From contig OY756962.1 in NCBI GenBank assembly GCA_963580455.1, positions 17,068,001 to 17,132,000 of the forward strand: a DNA stretch of 64,000 nt, in the 5' to 3' direction. Shown one piece after another: positions 35,304 to 48,219 of the stretch (positions are counted from its first letter, which is position 1; each line of letters opens with the position of its first letter). The position numbers and the translations under genes were made by a program. Below the pieces are notes generated by a model. It saw only the letters and a list, made by a program, of their open reading frames with translations, did no database searches and was not told the DNA's origin. The stretch comes from Euonymus europaeus (lineage: Eukaryota; Streptophyta; Magnoliopsida; Celastrales; Celastraceae).

Positions 35304-38300
35304 AAAATTTGACATAGAATAACAATAAAAAGTGTACACGGAGCAACTTTGATGGTCCGAAGTTGTTCAACTCTCTCTATGGAAGGGCTTTTAACGGTTT
35401 TCTCCATTTGTCATAGAAAGATGGTGTTTTAGCATCGAAATAATCTAGGAAGCTTATACTCGTAAAATTTGACATAGAAGAACAATAAAAAGCGTATCGC
35501 GAGCAACTTTGTTGGTCCGAAGTTGCTCAACTCTCTCTATGGAGGAGCTTTTAACAGTTTTGTCGATTTCTCATAAAAATTTGGTGATTTGGAATCGAAA
35601 TAATCTTGGAAGCTTATACTCATAAAATTTGACATAGAATAACAATAAAAAGTGTACACGGAGCAATTTTGATGGTCCGAAGTTGCTCAACTCTCTCTAT
35701 GGAGGGGCTTTTAACGGGTTTGTCCATTTCTCATAGAAAGTTGGTGATTTGGAATCGAAATAATCTTGGAAGCTTATACTCGTAAAATTTGACATAGAAG
35801 AACAATTAAAAGTGTACACCGAGCAACTTTGACGGTATGAAGTTCCTCAACTCTCTTTATGGAGGAGCTTTTAACGATTTTGTCCATTTGTCATAGAAAG
35901 ATGGTGTTTTAGCATCGAAATAATCTTGGAAGCTTATACTCCTAAAATTTGACATATAAGAACAATAAAAAGTGTATTGAGAGCAACTTTGTTGGTCCGA
36001 AGTTGCTCAACTCTCTCTATGGAGGAGTTTTTAACGATTTTGTCCATTTCTCATAGAAAGTTGGTGATTTTGAATCGAAATAGTCTTGGAAGATTATACT
36101 TATAAAATTTCACATAGAAGAACAATAAAAAGTGTACACTGAGCAACTTTGATGGACCGAAGTTGCTCAACTCTCTCTATGGAGGGGCTTTTAACGGTTT
36201 TCTCCATTTGTCATAGAAAGATGCTGTTTTAGCATCGAAATAATCCAGGAAGCTTATACTCGTAAAATTTGACATAGAAGAACAATAAAAAGTGTATCGC
36301 GAGAAACATTGTTAGTCCGAAGTTGCTCAACTCTCTCTATGGAGGAGCTTTTAACGGTTTTGTCCATTTCTCATAGAAAGTTGATGATTTGGAATCGAAA
36401 TAATCTTGGAAGCTTATACTCATAAAATTTGACATAGAATAACAATAAAAAGTGTACACCGAGCAACTTTGATGGTCCGAAGTTGCTCAACTCTCTCTAT
36501 GGAGGGGCTTTTAACGGTTTTCTCCATTTGTCATAGAAGGATGGTGTTTCAGCATTGAAATAATCTAGGAAGCTTATATTCGTAAAATTTGACATAGAAG
36601 AACAATAAAAAGTGTATCCCGAGCAACTTTGTTGGTCCGAAGTTGCTCAACTCTCTCTATGGAGGGGCTTTTAACTGTTTTGTCCATTTGTGATAAAAAT
36701 TTGGTGTTTTAGCATCGAAATAATCTTGGAAGCTTATACTCGTAAAATTTGACATAGAAGAACAATAAAAAGTGTATACCGAGCGACTTTGTTGGTCCGA
36801 AGTTGCTCAACTCTCTCTATGGAGGAGCTTTTAACGGTTTTGTCCATTTCTCATAGAAAGTTGGTGATTCGGAATCGAAATAATCTTGGAAGCTTATACT
36901 CGTAAAATTTCACATAGAAGAACAATAAAAAGTGTACACCGAGCAATTTTGATGGTCCGAAATTTCTCAACTCTTTCTATGGAGGAGATTTTAACGGTTT
37001 TGTCCATTTGTCGTAAAAAGTTCGTTTTTGGCATCGAAATAATCTAGGAAGCTTGTACTCATAAAATTTAACATAGAAGAACAATAAAAAGTGTACATCG
37101 AGCAACTTTGATGGTTCGAAGTTGCTCCACACTCTCTATGGAGGAACTTTTAACGATTTTGTCCATTTGTCATAGAAAGATGGTGTTTTAGCATCGAAAT
37201 AATCTAGAAAGCTCATACTCGTAAAATTTGACATAGAAGAACAGTAAAAAGTGTATCGCGAGCAACTTTGTTGGTCCGAAGTTGCTCAACTCTCTCAAAG
37301 GATGAGCTTTTAACGGTTTTTTTCATTTCTCATAGAAGGTTGGTGATTTGGAATCGAAATAATCTTGGAAGCTTATACTCATAAAATTTGACATAGAATA
37401 ACAATAAAAAGTGTACACGGAGCAACTTTGATGGTCCGAAGTTGCTCAACTCTCTCTATGGAGGGGCTTTTAACGGTTTTCTCCATTTGTCATAGAAGGA
37501 TGATGTTTTAGTATCGAAATAATCTAGGAAGCTTATACTCGTAAAATTTGACATAGAAGAACAATAAAAAGTGTATCGCGAGCAACTTTGTTGGTCCGAA
37601 GTTGCTCAACTCTCTCTATGGACGAGCTTTTAACGGTTTTGTCCGAAGTCGGTGATTTGGAATCGAAATAATCTTGGAAGCTCATACTCGTAAAATTTGA
37701 CATAGAAGAACAATTAAAAGTGTACACCGAGCAACTTTGATGGTCGGAAGTTCCTCAACTCTCTCTATGGAGGAGCTTTTAACGATTTCGTCCATTTGTC
37801 ATAGAAAGATGCTGTTTTAGCATCGAAATAATCTAGAAAGCTTATACTCGTAAAATTTGACATATAAGAACAATAAAAAGTGTATCGAGAGCAACTTTGT
37901 TGGTCCGATTTGCTCAACTCTCTCTATGAAGGAGTTTTTAACGATTTTGTCCATTTCTCATAGAAAGTTGGTGATTGAAATCGAAATAGTCTTGGAAGCT
38001 TATACTCATAAAATTTCACATAGAAGAACAATAAAAAGTGTACACCGAGCAACTTTGATGGACCGAAGTTGCTCAACTCTCTCTATGGAAGGGCTTTTAA
38101 CGGTTTTCTTCATTTGTCATAGAAAGATGGTGTTTTAGCATCGAAATAATCTAGGAAGCTTATACTCGTAAAATTTGACATAGAAGAACAATAAAAAGTG
38201 TATCCCGAGCAACTTTGTTGGTCCGAAGTTGCTCAACTCTCTCTATGGAGGAGCTTTTAACTGTTTTGTCCATTTGTGATAAAAAGATGGTGATTTGGCA

Positions 38301-38340
38301 TCGAAATAATCTTGGAAGCTTATACTCGTAAAATTTGACA
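35304..38340 (+). repeat. Large duplicated block, copy 2 (about 3.04 kb)
   Basis: Tandem copy of the preceding block. It starts inside a monomer, where C-type sequence (AGCTTGTACTCAGAAAATTT) switches to B-type GACATAGAATAAC. It lacks one monomer after the C unit that ends near 37136, and one T in the poly-T near 37026. Point differences such as GTCCGATTTGCTC against GTCCGGTTTGCTC show that the two copies are separately sequenced loci. Confidence 0.84.
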
Positions 38341-40158
38341 TAGAAGAATAATAAAAAGTGTATCGCGAGAAACTTTACTAGTCCGAAATTGCTCAACTCT
38401 CTCTATGGAGGAGCTTTTAACGGTTTTGTTCATTTCTCATAGAAAGTTGGTGATTTGGAATCGAAATAATCTTGGAAGCTTATAATCATAAAATTTGACA
38501 TAGAATAACAATAAAAAGTGTACACCGAGCAACTTTGATGGTCCGAAGTTGCTCAACTCTCTCTATGGAGGGGCTTTTAACGGTTTTCTCCATTTGTCAT
38601 AGAAGGATGGTGATTCAGAATCGAAATAATCTAGGAAGCTTATACTCATAAAATTTGACATAGATGAACAATTAAATTTGTACACCGAGCAACTTTGATG
38701 GTTCGAAGTTCCTCAACTCTCTCTATGGAGGAACTTTTAACGATTTTGTCCATTTGTCATAGAAAGATGGTGTTTTAGCATCGAAATAATCTAGAAAGCT
38801 CATACTCGTAAAATTTGACATAGAAGAACAGTAAAAAGTGTATCACGAGCAACTTTGTTGGTCCGAAGTTGCTCAACTCTCTCTATGAAGGAGTTTTTAA
38901 CGATTTTGTCCATTTCTCATAGAAAGTTGGTGATTTGGAATCGAAATAGTCTTGGAAGCTTATACTCATAAAATTTCACATAGAAGAACAATAAAAAGTG
39001 TACACCGAGCAACTTTGATAGACCGAAGTTGCTCAACTCTCTCTATGGAAGGGCTTTTAACGGTTTTCTTCATTTTTCATAGAAAGATGGTGTTTTAGCA
39101 TCGAAATAATCTAGGAAGCTTATACTCGTAAAATTTGACATAGAAGAACAATAAAAAGTGTATCCCGAACAACTTTGTTGGTCCGAAGTTGCGCAACTCT
39201 CTCTATGGAGGAGCTTTTAACTGTTTTGTCCATTTATGATAAAAAGTTGGTGATTTGGCATCGAAATAATCTTGGAAGCTTATACTCGTAAAATTTGACA
39301 TAGAAGAACAATAAAAAGTGTACACCGAGCAATTTTGATGGTCCGAAGTTTCTCAACTCTCTCTATGGAGGAGCTTTTAACGGTTTTGTCCATTTGTCGT
39401 AAAAAGTTCGTTTTTTGGCATCGAAATAATCTAGGAAGCTTGTACTCAGAAAATTTAACATAGAAGAACAATAAAAAGTGTATACCGAGCAACTTTGTTG
39501 GTCCGAAGTTGCTCAACTCTCTCTATGGAGGAGCTTTTAACTGTTTTGTCCATTTGTGATAAAAAGTTGGTGTTTTGGCATCGAAATAATCTTGGAAGCT
39601 TATACTCGTAAAATTTGACATAGAAGAATAATAAAAAGTGTATCGCGAGAAACTTTACTAGTCCGAAGTTGCTCAACTCTCTCTATGGAGGAGCTTTTAA
39701 CGGTTTTGTTCATTTCTCATAGAAAGTTGGTGATTTGGAATCGAAATAATCTTGGAAGCTTATAATCATAAAATTTGACATAGAATAACAATAAAAAGTG
39801 TACACCGAGCAACTTTGATGGTCCGAAGTTGCTCAACTCTCTCTATGGAGGGGCTTTTAACGGTTTTCTCCATTTGTCATAGAAGGATGGTGTTTCAGCA
39901 TCGAAATAATCTAGGAAGCTTATACTCGTAAAATTTGACATAGATGAACAATAAAAAGTGTATCCCGAGCAACTTTGTTGGTCCGAAGTTGCTCAACTCT
40001 CTCTATGGAGGAGCTTTTAACTGTTTTGTCCATTTGTGATAAAAATTTGGTGTTTTGGAATCGAAATAATCTTGGAAACTTATACTCGTAAAATTTGACA
40101 AAAAAGAAAAATAAAAAGTGTATACCGAGCAACTTTTTTGGTCCGAAGTTGCTCAACT
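38341..40158 (+). repeat. Mixed A/B/C/D satellite with short secondary duplications
   Basis: About eleven monomers. The part around 38880-39450 copies 34735-35300 (offset 4146 bp; shared TTGCGCAACTC and CATTTATGATAAAAAG). The part around 38160-38620 is repeated at 39440-39900 (offset 1280 bp, eight monomers; shared ACTTTACTAGTCC). No unique sequence or gene is visible. Confidence 0.85.
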
Positions 40159-40798
40159 CCCTCTATGGAGGAGCTTTTAACTGTTTTGTGCATTTGTGAT
40201 AAAAAGTTGGTGTTTTGGCATCGAAATAATCTTGGAAGCTTATACTCGTAAAATTTGACATAGAAGAACAATAAAAAGTGTACACCGAGCAATTTCGATG
40301 GTCCGAAATTTCTCAACTCTCTCTATGGAGGAGCTTTTAACGGTTTTGTCCATTTGTCGTAAAAAGTTCGTTTTTTGGCATCGAAATAATCTAGGAAGCT
40401 TGTACTCATAAAATTTAACATAGAAGAACAATAAAAAGTGTACATCGAGCAACTTTGATGGTTCGAAGTTGCTCCACACTCTCTATGGAGGAGCTTTTAA
40501 CGGTTTTGTCCATTTCTCGCAGAAAGTTGGTGATTTGTAATCGAAATATTCTTGGAAGATTATACTCGTAAAATTTGACATAGAAGAACAGTAACAAGTG
40601 TACACCGAGCAACTTTGATGGTCCGAAGTTGCTCAACTCTCTCTATAGAGGAGCTTTTAACGATTTTGTCCATTTGTCATAGAAGGATGGTGTTTTAGCA
40701 TCGAAATAATCTAGGAAACTTATCCTCGTAAAATTTGACATAGAAGAACAATAAAAAGTATATCGCGAGCAACTTTGTTGGTCCGAAGTTGCTCAACT
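40159..40798 (+). repeat. Reference D-C-B-A tetramer (4 x 160 bp)
   Basis: A complete 640-bp tetramer useful as a type key: D 40159-40318, C 40319-40478, B 40479-40638, A 40639-40798. D shows GTGATAAAAAGTTGG and TTTTGGCATCG. C shows TCGTAAAAAGTTCG, TTTAACATAG, GGTTCGAAG and CTCCACACTC. B shows TCTCGCAGAAAGTTGGTG. A shows TCATAGAAGGATGG and GTATATCGCGAG. Neighbouring D-C-B-A order matches 1118-2877 and 51192-51831. Confidence 0.88.
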
Positions 40799-41344
40799 CT
40801 CTCTATGGAGGAGCTTTTAACGGTTTTGTCCATTTGTGATAAAAAGTTGGTGTTTTGGCATCGAAATAATCTTGGAAGCTTATACTCGTTAAATTTGACA
40901 TAGAAGAACAATAAAAAGTGTATCGAGAGCAACTTTGATTGTCCGAAGTTCCTCAACTCTCTCTATGGAGGAGCTTTTAACAATTTTGTCCATTTGTCAT
41001 AGAAGGATGATGTTTTAGCATCGAAATAATCTAGGAAGCTTATACTCATAAAATTTGACATAGAAGAACAATAAAAAGTGTATCGAGAGCAACTTTGTTG
41101 GTCCAAAGTTGCTCAACTCTCTTTATGGAGGAGTTTTTAACGGTTTTGTCCATTTCCCATAGAAAGTTGGTGATTTGGAATCGAAATAATCTTGGATGCT
41201 TATACTCATAAAATTTGACAAAGAATAACAATAAAAAGTGTACATGGAGCAACTTTGATGGTCCGAAGTTGCTCAACTCTCTATATGGAGGGGCTTTTAA
41301 CGGTTTTCTCCATTTGTCATAGAAAGATGGTGTTTTAGCATCGA
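40799..41344 (+). repeat. Satellite, D/A/B monomers leading into the 16-mer HOR
   Basis: Three to four monomers. They include a B unit with CTTGGATGCTTATAC and TTTGACAAAGAATAAC, a variant pair also present at about 45508, 48070, 53028, 56710 and 59590. It therefore links the 16-mer domain with the C/D-rich blocks further right. No gene. Confidence 0.85.
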
Positions 41345-43102
41345 AATAATCTAGGAAGCTTATACTCGTAAAATTTGACATAGAAGAACAATAAAAAGTG
41401 TATCGAGAGCAACTTTGATGGTCCGATGTTCCTCAACTCTCTCTATAGAGGAGCTTTTAACGATTTTGTCCATTTGTCATAGAAGGATGGTGTTTTAGCA
41501 TCGAAATAATCTAGGAATCTTATACTCGTAAAATTTGACATAGAAGAACAATAAAAAGTGTATCGAGAGCAACTTTGTTGGTCCGAAGTTGCTCAACTCT
41601 CTCTATGGAGTAGTTTTTAACGGTTTTGTCCATTTCCCATAGAAAGTTGGTGGTTTGGAATCGAAATAATCTTGGAAGCTTATACTCATAAAATTTGACA
41701 TAGAATAACAATAAAAAGTGTACACGGAGCAACTTTGATGGTCCGAAGTTGCTCAACTCTCTATGGAGGGGCTTTTAACGGTTTTCTCCATTTCTCATAG
41801 AAAGATGGTGTTTTAGCATCGAAATAATCTAGGAAGCTTATACTCGTAAAATTTGACATAGAAGAACAATAAAAAGTGTATCGCGAGCAGCTTTGTTGGT
41901 CCGAAGTTGCTCAACTCTCTCTATGGAGGAGCTTTTAACGGTTTTGTCAATTTCTCATAGAAAGTTGTTGATTTGGAATTGAAATAATCTTGGAAGCTTA
42001 TACTCATAAAATTTGACATAGAATAACAATAAAAAGTGTACACGAAGCAACTTTGATGGTCCGAAGTTGCTCAACTCTCTCTATGGTGGGGCTTTTAATG
42101 GTTTTCTCCATTTTTCATAGAAAGATGGTGTTTTAGCATCGAAATAATCTAGGAAGCTTATACTCGTAAAATTTGACATAGAAGAACAATAAAAAGTGTA
42201 TCGCGAGCAACTTTGTTGGTCCGAAGTTGCTCAACTCTCTCTATGGAGGATCTTTTAACGGGTTTGTCCATTTCTCATAGAAAGTTGGTGATTTGGAATC
42301 GAAATAATCTTGGAAGCTTATACTCGTAAAATTTGACATAGAAGAACAATTAAAAGTGTACACCGAGCAACTTTGATGGTTTGAAGTTCCTCAACTCTCT
42401 TTATGGAGGAGCTTTTATTGATTTTGTCCATTTGTCATAGAAAGATGGTGTTTTAGCATCGAAATAATCTAGGAAGTTTATACTCCTAAAATTTGACATA
42501 TAAGAACAATAAAAAGTATATCGAGAGCAACTTTGTTGGTCCGAAGTTGCTCAACTCTCTCTATGGAGGAGTTTTTAACGATTTTGTCCATTTCTCATAG
42601 AAAGTTGGTGATTTGGAATCGAAATAGTCTTGGAAGATTATACTCATAAAATTTCACATAGAAGAACAATAAAAAGTGTACACCGAGCAACTTTGATGGA
42701 CCGAAGTTGCTCAACTCTCTCTATGGAGGGGCTTTTAATGGTTTTCTCCATTTGTCATAGAAAGATGGTGTTTTAGCATCGAAATAATCTAGGAAACTTA
42801 TACTCGTAAAATTTGACATAGAAGAACAATAGAAAGTGTATCGCAAGAAACTTTGTTAGTCCGAAGTTGCTCAACTCTCTCTATGGAGGAGCTTTTAACG
42901 ATTTTGTCCATTTCTCATAGAAAGTTGGTGATTTGGAATCGAAATAATCTTGGAAGCTTATACTCATAAAATTTGACATAGAATAACAACAAAAAGTGTA
43001 CACCGAGCAACTTTGATGGTCCGAAGTTGCTCAACTCTCTCTATGGAGGGGCTTTTAACTGTTTTCTCCATTTGTCATAGAAGGATGGTGTTTCAGCATC
43101 GA
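41345..43102 (+). repeat. 16-mer higher-order repeat, unit I (truncated to 11 monomers)
   Basis: Eleven monomers, 1758 bp (11 x 160 minus 2). The missing CT in CAACTCTCTATGG near 41756 accounts for the two bases. Markers are GGTCCGATGTTCC, GGAGTAGTTTTTAACGG, GTTGGTGGTTTGG, GCGAGCAGCTTTG, GGTTTGAAGTTCC and GGAAGTTTATACTCC. The next unit repeats them all in order and adds five monomers. Confidence 0.84.
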
Positions 43103-45660
43103 AATAATCTAGGAAGCTTATACTCGTAAAATTTGACATAGAAGAACAATAAAAAGTGTATCGAGAGCAACTTTGATGGTCCGATGTTCCTCAACTCTCT
43201 CTATAGAGGAGCTTTTAACGATTTTGTCCATTTGTCATAGAAGGATGGTGTTTTAGCATCGAAATAATCTAGGAATCTTATACTCGTAAAATTTGACATA
43301 GAAGAACAATAAAAAGTGTATCGAGAGCAACTTTGTTGGTCCGAAGTTGCTCAACTCTCTCTATGGAGTAGTTTTTAACGGTTTTGTCCATTTCCCATAG
43401 AAAGTTGGTGGTTTGGAATCGAAATAATCTTGGAAGCTTATACTCATAAAATTTGACATAGAATAACAATAAAAAGTGTACACGGAGCAACTTTGATGGT
43501 CCGAAGTTGCTCAACTCTCTATGGAGGGGCTTTTAACGGTTTTCTCCATTTCTCATAGAAAGATGGTGTTTTAGCATCGAAATAATCTAGGAAGCTTATA
43601 CTCGTAAAATTTGACATAGAAGAACAATAAAAAGTGTATCGCGAGCAGCTTTGTTGGTCCGAAGTTGCTCAACTCTCTCTATGGAGGAGCTTTTAACGGT
43701 TTTGTCAATTTCTCATAGAAAGTTGTTGATTTGGAATTGAAATAATCTTGGAAGCTTATACTCATAAAATTTGACATAGAATAACAATAAAAAGTGTACA
43801 CGAAGCAACTTTGATGGTCCGAAGTTGCTCAACTCTCTCTATGGTGGGGCTTTTAATGGTTTTCTCCATTTTTCATAGAAAGATGGTGTTTTAGCATCGA
43901 AATAATCTAGGAAGCTTATACTCGTAAAATTTGACATAGAAGAACAATAAAAAGTGTATCGCGAGCAACTTTGTTGGTCCGAAGTTGCTCAACTCTCTCT
44001 ATGGAGGATCTTTTAACGGGTTTGTCCATTTCTCATAGAAAGTTGGTGATTTGGAATCGAAATAATCTTGGAAGCTTATACTCGTAAAATTTGACATAGA
44101 AGAACAATTAAAAGTGTACACCGAGCAACTTTGATGGTTTGAAGTTCCTCAACTCTCTTTATGGAGGAGCTTTTATTGATTTTGTCCATTTGTCATAGAA
44201 AGATGGTGTTTTAGCATCGAAATAATCTAGGAAGTTTATACTCCTAAAATTTGACATATAAGAACAATAAAAAGTATATCGAGAGCAACTTTGTTGGTCC
44301 GAAGTTGCTCAACTCTCTCTATGGAGGAGTTTTTAACGATTTTGTCCATTTCTCATAGAAAGTTGGTGATTTGGAATCGAAATAGTCTTGGAAGATTATA
44401 CTCATAAAATTTCACATAGAAGAACAATAAAAAGTGTACACCGAGCAACTTTGATGGACCGAAGTTGCTCAACTCTCTCTATGGAGGGGCTTTTAATGGT
44501 TTTCTCCATTTGTCATAGAAAGATGGTGTTTTAGCATCGAAATAATCTAGGAAACTTATACTCGTAAAATTTGACATAGAAGAACAATAGAAAGTGTATC
44601 GCAAGAAACTTTGTTAGTCCGAAGTTGCTCAACTCTCTCTATGGAGGAGCTTTTAACGGTTTTGTCCATTTCTCATAGAAAGTTGGTGATTTGGAATCGA
44701 AATAATCTTGGAAGCTTATACTCATAAAATTTGACATAGAATAACAATAAAAAGTGTACACCGAGCAACTTTGATGGTCCGAAGTTGCTCAACTCTCTCT
44801 ATGGAGGGGCTTTTAACTGTTTTCTCCATTTGTCATAGAAGGATGGTGTTTCAGCATCGAAATAATCTAGGAAGCTTATACTCGTAAAATTTGATATAGA
44901 AGAACAATAAAAAGTGTATCCCGAGCAACTTTGTTGGTCCGAAGTTGCTCAACTCTCTCTATGGAGGAGCTTTTAACGGTTTTGTCCATTTGTCATAGAA
45001 AGATGGTGTTTTAGCATCGAAATAATCTAGGAAGCTTATACTCGTAAAATTTGACAAAAAAGAACAATAAAAAGTGTATACCGAGCAACTTTTTTGGTCC
45101 GAAGTTGCTCAACTCTCTCTATGGAGGAGCTTTTAACTGTTTTGTCCATTTGTGATAAAAAGTTGGTGTTTTAGCATCGAAATAATCTTGGAAGCTTATA
45201 CTCGTAAAATTTGACATAGAAGAACAATAAAAAGTGTACACCGAGCAATTTTGAAGGTCCGAAGTTTCTCAACTCTCTCTATGGAGGGGCTTTTAACAGT
45301 TTTCTCCATTTGTCATAGAAAGATGGTGTTTTAGCATCGAAATAATCTAGGAAACTTATACTCGTAAAATTTGACATAGAAGAACAATAAAAAGTGTATC
45401 GCGAGAAACTTTGTTAGTCCGAAGTTGCTCAACTCTCTCTATGGAGGAGCTTTTAACGGTTTTGTCCATTTCTCATAGAAAGTTGGTGATTTGGAATCGA
45501 AATAATCTTGGATGCTTATACTCATAAAATTTGACAAAGAATAACAATAAAAAGTGTACACGGAGCAACTTTGATGGTCCGAAGTTGCTCAACTCTCTAT
45601 ATGGAGGGGCTTTTAACGGTTTTCTCCATTTGTCATAGAAATATTGTGTTTTAGCATCGA
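43103..45660 (+). repeat. 16-mer higher-order repeat, unit II (2558 bp)
   Basis: Sixteen monomers. The first eleven match unit I almost base for base. The last five (about 44880-45660) add two A-type units (one with GACAAAAAAGAAC), a D-type unit, a unit with CAATTTTGAAGGTCC and a B unit with CTTGGATGC. The next 2559 bp repeat the whole series. Confidence 0.86.
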
Positions 45661-48219
45661 AATAATCTAGGAAGCTTATACTCGTAAAATTTGACATAGA
45701 AGAACAATAAAAAGTGTATCGAGAGCCACTTTGATGGTCCGAAGTTCCTCAACTCTCTCTATGGAGGAGCTTTTAACGATTTTGTCCATTTGTCATAGAA
45801 GGATGGTGTTTTAGCATCGAAATAATCTAGGAATCTTATACTCGTAAAATTTGACATAGAAGAACAATAAAAAGTGTATCGAGAGCAACTTTGTTGGTCC
45901 GAAGTTGCTCAACTCTCTCTATGGAGTAGTTTTTAACGGTTTTGTCCATTTCCCATAGAAAGTTGGTGGTTTGGAATCGAAATAATCTTGGAAGCTTATA
46001 CTCATAAAATTTGACATAGAATAACAATAAAAAGTGTACACGGAGCAACTTTGATGGTCCGAAGTTGCTCAACTCTCTATGGAGGGGCTTTTACCGGTTT
46101 TCTCCATTTGTCATAGAAAGATGGTGTTTTAGCATCGAAATAATCTAGGAAGCTTATACTCGTAAAATTTGACATAGAAGAACAATAAAAAGTGTATCGC
46201 GAGCAGCTTTGTTGGTCCGAAGTTGCTCAACTCTCTCTATGGAGGAGCTTTTAACGGTTTTGTCAATTTCTCATAGAAAGTTGGTGATTTGGAATTGAAA
46301 TAATCTTGGAAGCTTATACTCATAAAATTTGACATAGAATAACAATAAAAAGTGTACACGGAGCAACTTTGATGGTCCGAAGTTGCTCAACTCTCTCTAT
46401 GGTGGGGCTTTTAATGGTTTTCTCCATTTGTCATAGAAAGATGGTGTTTTAGCATCGAAATAATCTAGGAAGCTTATACTCGTAAAATTTGACATAGAAG
46501 AACAATAAAAAGTGTATTGCGAGCAACTTTGTTGGTCCGAAGTTGCTCAACTCTCTCTATGGAGGATCTTTTAACGGGTTTGTCCATTTCTCATAGAAAG
46601 TTGGTGATTTGGAATCGAAATAATCTTGGAAGCTTATACTCGTAAAATTTGACATAGAAGAACAATTAAAAGTGTACACCGAGCAACTTTGATGGTTTGA
46701 AGTTCCTCAACTCTCTTTATGGAGGAGCTTTTATTGATTTTGTCCATTTGTCATAGAAAGACGCTGTTTTAGCATCGAAATAATCTAGGAAGTTTATACT
46801 CCTAAAATTTGACATATAAGAACAATAAAAAGTGTATCGAGAGCAACTTTGTTGGTCCGAAGTTGCTCAACTCTCTCTATGGAGGAGTTTTTAACGATTT
46901 TGTCCATTTCTCATAGAAAGTTGGTGATTTGGAATCGAAATAGTCTTGGAAGATTATACTCATAAAATTTCACATAGAAGAACAATAAAAAGTGTACACC
47001 GAGCAACTTTGATGGACCGAAGTTGCTCAACTCTCTCTATGGAGGGGCTTTTAATGGTTTTCTCCATTTGTCATAGAAAGATGGTGTTTTAGCATCGAAA
47101 TAATCTAGGAAACTTATACTCGTAAAATTTGACATAGAAGAACAATAGAAAGTGTATCGCGAGAAACTTTGTTAGTCCGAAGTTGCTCAACTCTCTCTAT
47201 GGAGGAGCTTTTAACGGTTTTGTCCATTTCTCATAGAAAGTTGGTGATTTGGAATCGAAATAATCTTGGAAGCTTATACTCATAAAATTTGACATAGAAT
47301 AACAATAAAAAAGTGTACACCGAGCAACTTTGATGGTCCGAAGTTGCTCAACTCTCTCTATGGAGGGGCTTTTAACTATTTTCTCTATTTGTCATAGAAG
47401 GATGGTGTTTCAGCATCGAAATAATCTAGGAAGCTTATACTCGTAAAATTTGACATAGAAGAACAATAAAAAGTGTATCCCGAGCAACTTTGTTGGTCCG
47501 AAGTTGCTCAACTCTCTCTATGGAGGAGCTTTTAACGGTTTTGTCCATTTGTCATAGAAAGATGATGTTTTAGCATCGAAATAATCTAGGAAGCTTATAC
47601 TCGTAAAATTTGACAAAAAAGAACAATAAAAAGTGTATACCGAGCAACTTTTTTGGTCCGAAGTTGCTCAACTCTCTCTATGGAGGAGCTTTTAACTGTT
47701 TTGTCCATTTGTGATAAAAAGTTGGTGTTTTAGCATCGAAATAATCTTGGAAGCTTATACTCGTAAAATTTGACATAGAAGAACAATAAAAAGTGTAAAC
47801 CGAGCAATTTTGAAGGTCCGAAGTTTCTCAACTCTCTCTATGGAGGGGCTTTTAACGGTTTTCTCCATTTGACATAGAAAGATGGTGTTTTAGCATCGAA
47901 ATAATCTAGGAAACTTATACTCGTAAAATTTGACATAGAAGAACAATAAAAAGTGTATCGCGAGAAACTTTGTTAGTCCGAAGTTGCTCAACTCTCTCTA
48001 TGGAGGAGCTTTTAACGGTTTTGTCCATTTCTCATAGAAAGTTGGTGATTTGGAATCGAAATAATCTTGGATGCTTATACTCATAAAATTTGACAAAGAA
48101 TAACAATAAAAAGTGTACACGGAGCAACTTTGATGGTCCGAAGTTGCTCAACTCTCTATATGGAGGGGCTTTTAACGGTTTTCTCCATTTGTCATAGAAA
48201 GATGGTGTTTTAGCATCGA
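45661..48219 (+). repeat. 16-mer higher-order repeat, unit III (2559 bp)
   Basis: Full tandem copy of unit II. It is one base longer because of an extra A in AACAATAAAAAAGTG near 47311. A few private changes include TTTACCGG near 46093, AAAGACGCTG near 46759 and TTTGACATAG near 47870. The low difference count indicates recent amplification. Confidence 0.86.
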
